A stretch of 62,769 bases of DNA from an uncultured Clostridia bacterium (GTDB taxonomy: Bacteria > Bacillota > Clostridia > TANB77 > CAG-465): positions 1 to 62,769 of the forward strand of contig CALXJF010000007.1 in assembly GCA_944388575.1 (NCBI GenBank), read 5' to 3'. This document shows positions 1-7,828 of this stretch, in pieces. The position numbers and the translations under genes were made by a program. Every line of letters begins with the position of its first letter. Position 1 is the stretch's first letter. The notes under the pieces were generated by a model. The model was not told where the DNA came from. It saw only the letters and a program-made list of their open reading frames with translations, and ran no database searches.

Positions 1-186
1 TCTTAAGATAATTATATATTAATAATAAGTAAAGTCAAGAAAAAAGCCTAACAATTTGAGTTAGACTTTTAATTTGTACCCCCAAAGGGATGTAACTTTA
101 GTTACTTTTCTTGTTTTATTCAAAGTTATATATTCTTTTTACTAAACCTCTCGTCTATTGTCTAATTTTTTAACTGTGGCTTCTTT

Positions 187-781
187 TTATTTTAAATTCA
201 TTTTAATTAGTTCATAAGCTTTTTTTATATCTATATCATTTGAGATTTGTATTCCAGTATTCTTTATTTTTTCAAACATTTTTTGTTTTACACTATTAAT
301 TTCTCCTAGTGTTTTTCCTTCAAAATCGCTTTCATTCTCGAATTCAATTAAAGTTCCTAAATTCTCAACTATTTGAAATGCAAATTCTGTTCTATCTTTT
401 GCATAAACAATAACATGATATTTAACTTCCACAAGTTTATTGAATCCTAAACATTCAAATATTTTTTTGGCTTTCTCTATATCTTGAATATCTAAACTTA
501 TTTTTTGCTCTAATATTACATTACCGATTAATATCATATTCTTTATTTTTATATGTAATCTTCTTTAATTCTTTATCAGATAATTTTAAATCTCTAAGTA
601 ATATTGAATTTTTTAAAATATATTGTATATTATTTTTATTCAATTCTTGTAATTTAGAAGTCATATAGATATCATCAATATCACTTTCTCTTATAATCTT
701 AAATCCTAAGTGTTTTAATTTTTCAAAAGCTTCTTCAACGTCTTCATTGACTCTTACAGTAATTTCTATTTGTTTCATCAC
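187..781 (-). CDS. CYTH-domain protein (adenylate cyclase class IV / triphosphatase-like), read across a +1 frameshift at CGG
   Basis: Two overlapping frames (781-521 and 537-187) make one protein of about 197 residues if one base is skipped. The upstream half begins MKQIEITVRV, which resembles the start of CYTH proteins, and the downstream half carries VKYHVIVYAKDRTEF and the acidic strand GTLIEFENESDFEG typical of the family. The break is at minus-strand codons AAT CGG TAA; ignoring the C (plus-strand G526) gives AAT GGT AAT and reads NGNVILEQKISL. CYTH enzymes bind triphosphates in a beta tunnel; the substrate cannot be told. The start is GTG at 781 or ATG at 778 behind AAGGAG. The gene lies downstream of a strong terminator, so it may have its own weak promoter. 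The family call is by eye; the frameshift is seen directly. Confidence 0.62.
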
Positions 782-817
782 TAAATTCTCCTTCCATAAT
801 TTTAAAAATTATATAAC

Positions 818-854
818 AAAAAGGAGAAATTTGCAATAAAAATTTCTCCTTTTT
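818..854 (-). terminator. Rho-independent terminator after the greA-like gene
   Basis: A perfect 15-bp stem (AAAAAGGAGAAATTT, 7-nt loop, AAATTTCTCCTTTTT) lies just past the greA-like stop codon. A/T runs on both sides mean it could work in either direction. Confidence 0.85.
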
Positions 855-869
855 GTTTAAGCATTTAGC

Positions 870-1331
870 TTAGATTCTTGTAATTTCTTCAATTTGAATT
901 ATCATGCCATTGAAGTTTACGATTTCTTTAATATGTTTACCTAAAAGTGCTTGTGCAAAAGGTGCTTTACATGACATAATATTATTGTCTAAGTTTCCTT
1001 CGTTATCTCCTAAAATAATATATGTTTCTTCCTCACCATCGCAAATAACTTTAACTTTTGAACCTACAATTACATTACCATCAAAGTTTTTATATTCATT
1101 TGTTTCTTCGATAATTTTGCAATCTTTAACTCTTTCATAAAGTTTCTGTTTTTTCTGTGGAAGAGTATACATAGCTTTTACTCTAAGTTCCATATACTCA
1201 GGATTCTCTCTTAAATCATTGTCACGTTTTGCACTTTCGCCCATCTCTCTTTGAGTTTCAATAATCTCACTATCAACATTTTTCAGTTCCTCACAAAGTT
1301 TTTTGTACCCTTTTTTTGAAATTAATTCCAT
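870..1331 (-). CDS. greA: GreA-family transcription elongation factor
   Basis: 153 residues, the usual GreA length (about 158). The N-terminal half is a charged coiled coil, and its tip carries DLRENPEY, matching the acidic DLSENAEY tip of GreA that reaches the RNA polymerase secondary channel and stimulates cleavage of backtracked RNA. The C-terminal half (from about residue 85) is the FKBP-like domain (GSKVKV...ILGD...FAQALLGK). The start ATG overlaps the NADAR stop (TAATG), so it is translationally coupled as the last gene of the four-gene operon that starts at 4016. Finding a greA paralog in an accessory operon is odd; a genome-wide housekeeping greA may exist elsewhere. Confidence 0.85.
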   Translation of the reverse strand: MELISKKGYKKLCEELKNVDSEIIETQREMGESAKRDNDLRENPEYMELRVKAMYTLPQKKQKLYERVKDCKIIEETNEYKNFDGNVIVGSKVKVICDGEEETYIILGDNEGNLDNNIMSCKAPFAQALLGKHIKEIVNFNGMIIQIEEITRI

Positions 1332-1792
1332 TATTTTTCTCCTTCTTCCTGTTCTGTACGAAGTTTTTCTCTAACTTTAATAAGAATTTTTCCATAATTA
1401 TTTTGACCATCATTATTAGGTCCACATCCCCAATAATTTTCTTTAACTGTAGCCTCAATAATTTTTGCATCACCTGTGTCAAGAAGTTTTTGTAAAATAT
1501 CTTTGTTTTGCTTAAACTTATAATATACAGCATCAAACATTACATCTTGCTTAACTTCTTCCCAATCACTCCTAAGATTTAAATTTCTATCTCTTCCTAT
1601 AGTAGAAGCGATTTTAGGTGTTTCTGCATTTTGAATTCTTATTTTCGTATCAGAGTCCATAAATTTTTGTGCTTGATAATAGTGTTCTGAAGTTTTCCAA
1701 AACACTCCATCCTTAAAAAATCCATAATTTGAGTATGTTGCAAGATAGCCATACTCTCCAAATTCTTTGTAGAATCTTATTTCTTTCATCAT
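1331..1792 (-). CDS. NADAR / YbiA family N-glycosidase-like protein
   Basis: 153 residues matching the NADAR family: an N-terminal IRFYKEFGEYGYLATYSNYG strand, the SEHYYQAQKF motif at about residues 35-44, and the C-terminal NYWGCGPNNDGQNNYGKIL block. Characterised members hydrolyse N-glycosidic bonds in riboflavin-pathway intermediates (YbiA), and some remove ADP-ribose from guanine in DNA; which applies here cannot be seen. Its ATG overlaps the stop of the radical-SAM-like gene (ATGA), and its own stop overlaps the greA start. Context suggests a nucleoside- or nucleotide-related task together with the upstream kinase-like and radical-SAM-like proteins. Confidence 0.83.
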   Translation of the reverse strand: MMKEIRFYKEFGEYGYLATYSNYGFFKDGVFWKTSEHYYQAQKFMDSDTKIRIQNAETPKIASTIGRDRNLNLRSDWEEVKQDVMFDAVYYKFKQNKDILQKLLDTGDAKIIEATVKENYWGCGPNNDGQNNYGKILIKVREKLRTEQEEGEK

Positions 1793-3444
1793 TTTAACCT
1801 CTGTCCGGGAACTAAATACATTGTTTTAAGGTCGGTTGCAGTATAGATTTCGTCCAATTTATTTTCGAGTTTAATATTAATTCTTTCTGCTACTTGTCCC
1901 TCTTCACTAGCTGTGTCAAACATATTTAGTTTCTCTATTACAATACTGTTATCGTAGTTACAGCTTAATCTCCAAGAAATACCTTCTTGGGACATTTTGC
2001 TATTATACATACCATAATTTCGTTCATGTACAGGTGTAAGTGGCTCGTTCTCTTTGCTAGTTAAACCTTGGAATTCATGAATTGCTCTTCCTAGGTTACA
2101 AATAATACCTGTATCAATTGAGAACTCTGGGTCGAAAAATTCTTTTGCTTTGTATCCAGCAATTTGGAGAGCACTAATGTATGCATTTTTCATTGGCAAA
2201 ATTTCATTAATAATATAATCACTTTTTTCTGTCTTACCAATTTTTTCATATTTTCGTGCCTTATTCTTGCATATTTTTATAACTTCATATACATCCTCCC
2301 AAGTAGAATTTTCAAATTTTTCCAAACTCGAAAGATTTTTAGTCTTCTTATACTCAATAATTGAATTTACCAAAAATCTTTCAGTGACAATATAACCTGA
2401 ATGTTTTCTTGTTTCTGTTTTAGGATAGATATTAATTCCATAATTTCCATCTTCTGTAATGCTAGGATTAATAGTATAATAATATCCATCATAGTTAATC
2501 ATAAGGTATACCTTGGATATTGGGTATATGCTTAAGTCTCCGATAATAAATTTGTGCGCAATTTTCTTAAGACTTTCTATTGTCTGAATATCTTCATACA
2601 AATCAATAGTGTAAAAATCTTCTGGATCTTCTGTTAACAAAATACTATGTTCATAAGGATCTTTAATTTTAGATTCTTTCATATTTACATCTTTATTTTT
2701 AGAAATCCATAAATAATTACTTGTATGAATTACCTTATGCCCTAAAACTTCAGTTTCATTGACATCTTTTATTCTAACTAACGGCTTATATCTTATCTCT
2801 ACACACATATTCCTTGAACCAGCACCAGCATTTTCATAGTAAGGTCTATAGATTCTAAGTACGTTAGCTATATCCATAATATAATCGAAACGACTAAAAT
2901 TTTCACTCAAACATTCCCATCCAATCTCATATGGCGTGAAAGAAAGTCGTACTCCTCCTAGTCCATTGCCATCAAGAGCATTAATTCTTTCATGCATTTC
3001 ATTAAGAGTTGAATTATATCTACTATAACTTACTGTTGAAATTCTTGTTGTTACTCCAAGTTCTACATATGCAAGTTTAACAAATGTTTCGAGATACGGA
3101 TAATTTCCAATGTCATTATCCAAGTATGGAAAAATAACTCCATTTCTGTGTTCATATCTATCATAAGTAATAAGTGATTTTCCATACTCTTTCTGTGGAG
3201 TTGCATACTTTAATGCAGCAATTACATTGCGAATTCTAGCTTCACTCCAAAATTCAACTCTTGCATTTGCCAATTTGCTACAAATCCTGCATGCGTTCAA
3301 ACAACCAATTTGTGGTTGAAAATGCCGAAGTTTAGAGAAAAAATCCTCTGGCATTTCTTTGAATTTTTCGATAAGGTACTCTCTCTCTTTGAAATCTTCC
3401 TCAGAAATGCACACTTCATCTGTCAATAAAAATTTTTCCTCCAT
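1789..3444 (-). CDS. Radical-SAM-like protein of unknown substrate
   Basis: 551 residues. Near residue 48 the sequence IGCLNACRICSKLA has the CxxxCxxC spacing of the radical-SAM 4Fe-4S site. It is followed by a barrel-like pattern in which DNDIGNYPYLETFVKLAYVE fills the place of the usual GGEP region, and ARIRNVIAAL precedes it. The C-terminal half (residues 270-551) resembles nothing I know. The gene starts 2 nt after the kinase-like gene behind GGAGG and overlaps the NADAR start, so all are co-translated. Radical-SAM enzymes cleave S-adenosylmethionine to start radical chemistry; the target here is unknown. The family assignment rests mainly on the Cys motif and could be wrong. Confidence 0.6.
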   Translation of the reverse strand: MEEKFLLTDEVCISEEDFKEREYLIEKFKEMPEDFFSKLRHFQPQIGCLNACRICSKLANARVEFWSEARIRNVIAALKYATPQKEYGKSLITYDRYEHRNGVIFPYLDNDIGNYPYLETFVKLAYVELGVTTRISTVSYSRYNSTLNEMHERINALDGNGLGGVRLSFTPYEIGWECLSENFSRFDYIMDIANVLRIYRPYYENAGAGSRNMCVEIRYKPLVRIKDVNETEVLGHKVIHTSNYLWISKNKDVNMKESKIKDPYEHSILLTEDPEDFYTIDLYEDIQTIESLKKIAHKFIIGDLSIYPISKVYLMINYDGYYYTINPSITEDGNYGINIYPKTETRKHSGYIVTERFLVNSIIEYKKTKNLSSLEKFENSTWEDVYEVIKICKNKARKYEKIGKTEKSDYIINEILPMKNAYISALQIAGYKAKEFFDPEFSIDTGIICNLGRAIHEFQGLTSKENEPLTPVHERNYGMYNSKMSQEGISWRLSCNYDNSIVIEKLNMFDTASEEGQVAERINIKLENKLDEIYTATDLKTMYLVPGQRLK

Positions 3445-3446
3445 GC

Positions 3447-4016
3447 TTATTTCCTCCTCTGAATTTCCTTAAACAATTTTGCAACATTACTTTCAACATC
3501 CGGCTTTCCATTATCAAAGTACACCGTAGAACTAGTGTCTAAAAACTTGGAAAAATTGTAATAGAAAGAATTTCTTCTTTCTGGGTCATTTAACAATTTA
3601 TCTAACTGTGATTCACCTCTTTCTTTAATTCTTTTTTGTCTAGTCTCTTCATTTAATTTAATAAAGATTGTTAAATCAGGTTTCAGAATACCATATTTCT
3701 CGTATTCTAATTCTACATCAAGTCCTGCTGATTTGTGTGACACAACCGTATCAATTAAATATCGAACACAATACACATTTTTATTCTTATAGTCAAATTC
3801 TCTTTTAATTTTTTCAGACATATAAACTACTGACGACAAATAGTATAAATAATGTGCTATTTGTGATGTTTGCCTAACTTCAATATCGATATATTCACGG
3901 TTTGCATATTCTATGCTTGGAGTCCGAACTAAAATCGACCCCTCATCCATTTTGTGCAATTTTTCTGCAACAGTACTTGTTCCTGATCCATCTAGACCAG
4001 TAATTACAATAAACAT
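3447..4016 (-). CDS. Thymidylate-kinase-like P-loop protein
   Basis: 189 residues with a TMPK-like fold outline: an N-terminal P-loop region FIVITGLDGSGTST, a basic stretch YCVRYLIDTVVSH in the position of the DR(Y/F) motif, LTIFIKLNEETRQKRIKERG as the lid region, and a C-terminal VESNVAKLFKEI helix. The P-loop reads GSGTST where TMPK has GSGKST, so the invariant Walker A lysine is a threonine (a GSGT version is known in some archaeal cytidylate kinases). First gene of the operon with the radical-SAM-like, NADAR and GreA genes. It uses one in-frame CGG (3924-3926, LVRTPS). Probably a specialised nucleotide kinase rather than the housekeeping Tmk. Confidence 0.7.
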   Translation of the reverse strand: MFIVITGLDGSGTSTVAEKLHKMDEGSILVRTPSIEYANREYIDIEVRQTSQIAHYLYYLSSVVYMSEKIKREFDYKNKNVYCVRYLIDTVVSHKSAGLDVELEYEKYGILKPDLTIFIKLNEETRQKRIKERGESQLDKLLNDPERRNSFYYNFSKFLDTSSTVYFDNGKPDVESNVAKLFKEIQRRK

Positions 4017-4166
4017 ATTAATTCCTCCTTTAAAATTTAATTATAAACTTTAAACGCAAAGTATAAATTTACATAAACATTTTATCATAAAAAGGCCATT
4101 AAATCAACTATTTGTACGAATTTTCTACTTTATCTAGAATTCTTATCCATACATCTCAGTTTATTT

Positions 4167-4313
4167 TTATTTACAATTATTATTACTTGAACCACCACAG
4201 CAAAAAATTAAAATTAAAATGAATGCTATTATTATAATGCAACTATTTCCACCATTAAATAAACTACTTAAAAAATTACAATTGTTAGAATTATTACAAC
4301 AAGTATTATCCAT
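4167..4313 (-). CDS. Small Cys/Asn-rich single-span membrane protein
   Basis: A 48-codon gene beginning MDNTCCNNSNNCNF and ending CCGGSSNNNCK, with one hydrophobic segment (IIIIAFILILIF, residues 25-36). Seven cysteines lie outside or at the ends of the span. Excellent ribosome binding site AAGGAGGT 7 nt before the ATG. No known family recognised; small Asn/Cys-rich membrane peptides of this kind are common in spore formers. It lies upstream of agrB on the opposite strand. Confidence 0.65.
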   Translation of the reverse strand: MDNTCCNNSNNCNFLSSLFNGGNSCIIIIAFILILIFCCGGSSNNNCK

Positions 4314-4533
4314 AACTATTACCTCCTTAAATATTTCATTGTTATAGTATTATATACAAATGGATATGTAAATGTTAATAAAAAAAATGAGTATACATAA
4401 AAGTTGTGCTAGAAAGCCTAAAAAATATGTCGAAATTTAAATTTTAACTTTTTAACCTAAAAAGTAAGCTTTTAAGACAAATATTAATTTTTTATTAATT
4501 AGATTGGGATATAATGAAATTGGTGATAGGGGA

Positions 4534-5163
4534 ATGGTAGATAAAATCAGCAATTATATACTAGATAACATCCTTTATAAAAATGAAAAAATAGAAGGAG
4601 ATAAAAGAGAAGTAATGCTTTTTGGTGTTACCAGAATTGTAGAAGATATTCCCAAATATTTGATTATTTTCTTAATTGCCTTGTCCCTTGATATCCTAAT
4701 GCAATTATGTGTTGTATTAGCTATAACTATTGTATATAAGACATTTGTTGGTGGTGCACATGCAAGAACAAATATAGTATGTTTAATTTCATCAATTATA
4801 TTCTTCATTTCGCCAGTGTTATTGGCTAAATATGTGAATTTCTCAAAAAATATTATGATAATTGCATCTGCATTAGTGTTTATATTTTCTGTTTATGTTA
4901 TTATACGACATGCACCAGCAGATACTGAAGAAGTACCAATATTAAACAAGAATAAAAGAAAACTTTTTAGGGTACTTGCTTTTATATCATTAATTTTAGT
5001 ATATATGTCGATGTTATTAATAAAAAATAAAATAACTTCAACAATCATCTTAATAACATTGACATATATAAATTTCTTTGCAACAAATCCGATGTATAAA
5101 TTCTATAAATGTAAACATAGCTATGAATCAGATGAGTTTAAAGAATACTTTAATGAAAAATAA
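4534..5163 (+). CDS. agrB: AgrB autoinducer-peptide maturation endopeptidase
   Basis: About 209 residues, a polytopic membrane protein. It carries the AgrB catalytic region FVGGAHARTNIVC: His76 and Cys83 when counted from this ATG, against His77/Cys84 in the staphylococcal enzyme. The RHAPADTEEVPI block is also typical of the family. AgrB cuts the C-terminal tail of AgrD and forms the thiolactone. I chose ATG 4534 over the upstream TTG 4504 because this puts the catalytic pair at the family positions and AGGGG lies just before it, though rather close. The partner agrD follows 200 nt downstream, and the agrC/agrA genes face it across an IS200-type insertion. Confidence 0.9.
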   Translation: MVDKISNYILDNILYKNEKIEGDKREVMLFGVTRIVEDIPKYLIIFLIALSLDILMQLCVVLAITIVYKTFVGGAHARTNIVCLISSIIFFISPVLLAKYVNFSKNIMIIASALVFIFSVYVIIRHAPADTEEVPILNKNKRKLFRVLAFISLILVYMSMLLIKNKITSTIILITLTYINFFATNPMYKFYKCKHSYESDEFKEYFNEK

Positions 5164-5362
5164 AAATGATATATAAAGATAATATAATAAAAATATTGTC
5201 TTTTATATATAAAATTGTTGATTAGACATCTTAAGTAGGTTATATTTTTTTCATGAAATAGTTTGAAATATAAATTTATTAAAATAGTTACCTAATAACA
5301 ACGTACATATAATTTATTTTAGATGCCTATGTCAACATTAAGAAATAGGAGGTATTGGATTT

Positions 5363-5476
5363 ATGAAAAAGCTAGTAAAAAAAGTTGTAGAATTTTATGC
5401 AAAAACATCTACTAATAGTTGTTGGATGCTTGTAATTCATCAAACAAAAGCTCCAAGGTGCATGTTACAAAAATAG
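5363..5476 (+). CDS. agrD: AgrD-like cyclic autoinducer peptide precursor
   Basis: A 37-residue gene with AGGAGG 10 nt before ATG. The precursor has an amphipathic basic leader (MKKLVKKVVEFYAKTS), a candidate signal core around Cys20 (NSCWMLVIH), and a proline-containing tail KAPRCMLQK in the place of the YQPK-x-P tail of clostridial AgrD peptides. By analogy the thiolactone would join Cys20 to the residue about four positions on. It follows agrB and precedes a strong terminator. The tail is basic rather than acidic, and it has a second Cys (Cys33), both unusual. Confidence 0.85.
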   Translation: MKKLVKKVVEFYAKTSTNSCWMLVIHQTKAPRCMLQK

Positions 5477-5485
5477 TTTTAAAAG

Positions 5486-5524
5486 TACTATAAATGTTTG
5501 AAATAACATTTATAGTATTTTTTT
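5486..5524 (+). terminator. Rho-independent terminator after agrD
   Basis: Perfect 11-bp stem TACTATAAATG / CATTTATAGTA with a 10-nt loop followed by seven T. Confidence 0.88.
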
Positions 5525-5530
5525 ATGGGA

Positions 5531-6270
5531 TTAAACCATAGACAATGCCTATGGTACAGGAGAGCCAAAGGCGTGGGTTTGCAAAAATCCCTAGCTTTCG
5601 ATATAATAATAAAGGTTACCAGCCATATTAAAATAAAGAAAGGTAGGGATTTTTATGTCAAAAAAATTTGACAAAGATAGTTTATCACATACAAGGTGGA
5701 ATTGCAAATATCACATAGTGTTTGCACCAAAGTATAGAAGACAAATAATATATGGAAAAATAAAGAATGATGTAGGAAAAATATTAAGGACATTATGTGA
5801 AAGAAAGGGTGTAGAAATAATAGAAGCAGAAGCATGTCCAGATCATATACATATGCTAGTAAGTATACCACCCAAAATAAGTATATCAAGTTTTATGGGA
5901 TATTTAAAAGGAAAAAGTAGTTTAATGATATATGATAGACATGCAAATTTAAAATATAAATACGGAAATAGAAAATTTTGGGCAGAAGGATATTATGTAG
6001 ATACAGTAGGAAAAAATAAGAAAGTAATAGAAGAATATATAAAGAAACAACTACAAGAAGATATAGCAACAGATCAAATAGTAATGAAAGAATTTGTAGA
6101 TCCATTTACAGGAGAAAAAATGAAATAAACAAAAAGAAAAAAGGACCATTTCAATAGTAGCGAGAAAAAGTAGCGTAACTGGCAATAAGTTCAGTTGAGC
6201 TTGAGCTCATTGGTTGGTAACATCCCTTTATAGGGGTAGAGCAAACCACACGTTATCACGGGTGGTTAAT
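5531..6270 (+). mobile_element. IS200-type insertion sequence
   Basis: A single Y1 transposase gene is flanked by subterminal hairpins as in IS200: on the left ACCATAG-7nt-CTATGGT (5535-5555), on the right AACCAC-12nt-GTGGTT (6244-6267). No tnpB follows. Exact ends cannot be fixed without an empty site. It sits directly after the agrD terminator, between agrBD and the convergent agrAC genes. Confidence 0.75.
5655..6128 (+). CDS. tnpA: IS200 family Y1 (HUH) transposase TnpA
   Basis: 157 residues, full length for IS200 TnpA. Motifs: KYHIVFAPKYRR near the N terminus, the HUH metal site DHIHMLV at about residue 58, and the catalytic tyrosine in the YYVDTVGKN helix near residue 115. This enzyme moves single-stranded DNA without terminal inverted repeats and recognises hairpins at the ends. 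Start ATG behind GAAAGGTAGGG. No disruption seen, so it may be active. Confidence 0.95.
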   Translation: MSKKFDKDSLSHTRWNCKYHIVFAPKYRRQIIYGKIKNDVGKILRTLCERKGVEIIEAEACPDHIHMLVSIPPKISISSFMGYLKGKSSLMIYDRHANLKYKYGNRKFWAEGYYVDTVGKNKKVIEEYIKKQLQEDIATDQIVMKEFVDPFTGEKMK

Positions 6271-6407
6271 GATTTGTATATATAAAATGGATAAGTAGTT
6301 TATTACATATAATAAGTTTAAATAAAGTATTAAAAAGTAGTATAAAAAATGCCTCTAAAAAATAGAGAAACATTTTATTAATGTTATTATAGACTTACTT
6401 ATACAAA

Positions 6408-7745
6408 CTAAATTTGATTATTATATGTTTTTTCAATAATAATATTTTGAACAAATTTGTCTTTTTCAATAGTAGGATATATTTGAGTATGTGGGAATTT
6501 GGAAATAATTTTTTTAACTTCCCACAAACCAATACCAGATTTGACTTTTTTACTAGAAACACCTTTTTTGTAAATATTATCTAAGTCTATATTGATATTA
6601 GTATCATAAGTATTTATTATACGAATAATATCAGCACATTTTCTATTATCAAATCTCATTTCAAGTTTTACATATGGATTATCACATTTTTGTGTAGCTT
6701 CATAAGCATTATCAAGTAATATTCCGAAAATTCTAGAAAGTTCAGGCATAGGAAAGTTTATTTCTTTTATATTAGTAACAATTTCTAAGTCCATTGTAAT
6801 ATCATGTTCAGTTATTAAAAAGTATTTAGCACCTACAATACCATAAATGGCAGGATCATTAAATATTTCAGGATCAATTAAACCTAAAGTATTTACAACA
6901 TTACATTCTTTTAAAACTTTATTAATATGATCTTGTAATTTATCATATTGTTTAGTAGAAACATACCCATTTAAAGCTTGCATAATATTGTTGTAATCAT
7001 GTTTTAAAGTTTTAACACCATCAATCATGCCAGCCATAGTATTATTATGAAGTTTAGTAGTTACTAAATCAGACTCTACTTTATCTTTTTCTAAAGAAGT
7101 ATTAATGTAAGTAAATATAACAGAGCATACTATTATAATTTGAATACAATTAATTAATAAAAAGTATAAAGGATAAGAATATCTATTAAATACAAATATA
7201 ATTAATTGAGGGCATATACAAAGAAATAGTAATAGTAAAAATATAGATAGTTGTTTTGTGGTAATATTATCAATAAGAGTATTAATTTTTGTAAATTTTA
7301 ATAATAAAGATTTAAGTAAACGTACAAAAACAAAAATAAACAAAAATTGTAGTATTAATGAAAACAATATATTAGAGTATTGAGCAGTAATAGTATCTAT
7401 ATCATTTCCGGAAATTAAAGCAACTAAAAAGAAACTAGTAATTTCAGATAAAGAAGTGAATATAAAATCTAAAACTAAAAGTATAAAAGATTTAACAGTA
7501 TTTAATCTAATAATAAATCTAAAAGAAATAAATAAGAAAAGCCAAGCAAGTAAAGTATTAGATAGAGGGAATAATCCCTTAATTTTAGAGCAAGAAATAA
7601 TACTTATTGTAGATAATAATACAATAAGTAGATAAGTAGCTTTAGAAAAGGACTCTTTTCTAAATAATTTAGATAAGCTAAAAATAGTGTAAATATTAAT
7701 AGCTATTTGAATAATAATAGCTAATACAGGTAAAACAATTTCCAT
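6408..7745 (-). CDS. agrC: AgrC-type sensor histidine kinase, second tandem copy
   Basis: 445 residues, identical to the copy at 7829-9151 except for the last few residues (EKTYNNQI instead of EKI). The N-terminal ~210 residues form a multi-span membrane sensor; the kinase core has the H-box LKHDYNNIMQ typical of AgrC/HPK10, N-box LLDNAYEAT and G-box SGIGLWEVKKI. The start is ATG 7745 with AAAGGAG, as in the other copy; an in-frame extension to 7820 would run through a hairpin and has no ribosome site. It lies in an apparent operon agrA-agrC-agrC'. Two copies would either double the receptor dose or allow one to diverge. Confidence 0.92.
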   Translation of the reverse strand: MEIVLPVLAIIIQIAINIYTIFSLSKLFRKESFSKATYLLIVLLSTISIISCSKIKGLFPLSNTLLAWLFLFISFRFIIRLNTVKSFILLVLDFIFTSLSEITSFFLVALISGNDIDTITAQYSNILFSLILQFLFIFVFVRLLKSLLLKFTKINTLIDNITTKQLSIFLLLLFLCICPQLIIFVFNRYSYPLYFLLINCIQIIIVCSVIFTYINTSLEKDKVESDLVTTKLHNNTMAGMIDGVKTLKHDYNNIMQALNGYVSTKQYDKLQDHINKVLKECNVVNTLGLIDPEIFNDPAIYGIVGAKYFLITEHDITMDLEIVTNIKEINFPMPELSRIFGILLDNAYEATQKCDNPYVKLEMRFDNRKCADIIRIINTYDTNINIDLDNIYKKGVSSKKVKSGIGLWEVKKIISKFPHTQIYPTIEKDKFVQNIIIEKTYNNQI

Positions 7746-7782
7746 AATTTTAAACTCCTTTACTTTCTCTTTTGTTATAAAT
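6430..7782. repeat. Direct tandem repeat, copy A (agrC plus leader)
   Basis: Matches 7836-9188 with a constant offset of 1406 bp and no indels. The only difference I noticed is G6459 versus A7865, which is synonymous. The repeat starts just inside the agrC stop end and runs past the start codon through the ribosome binding site. Confidence 0.9.
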
Positions 7783-7793
7783 ATAATGTTATT

Positions 7794-7824
7794 AATTATG
7801 CAAGACATGTAATCTTGCATAATT
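7794..7824. terminator. Perfect hairpin between the two agrC copies
   Basis: AATTATGCAAGA, 7-nt loop, TCTTGCATAATT: a perfect 12-bp inverted repeat placed between the stop of the first-transcribed agrC and the ribosome site of the second. No T-run follows, so it may be a processing or attenuation hairpin rather than a true terminator. It is the only unique DNA between the repeats. Confidence 0.5.
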
Positions 7825-7828
7825 ATAA

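Noticed and set aside
3921-3930. CGG in the TMPK-like gene as a fifth frameshift
   Set aside because: The frame continues correctly on both sides (ILVRTPSIEY), so this CGG is read normally even though it is preceded by T.
5531-6407. IS605-type element with tnpB
   Set aside because: Only the Y1 transposase is present; the sequence after it is end structure and spacer with no TnpB frame.
7746-7820. A 25-residue N-terminal extension on the second agrC copy
   Set aside because: It runs through the 12-bp hairpin and lacks a ribosome site; the identical ATG with AAAGGAG used in the other copy is the better start.
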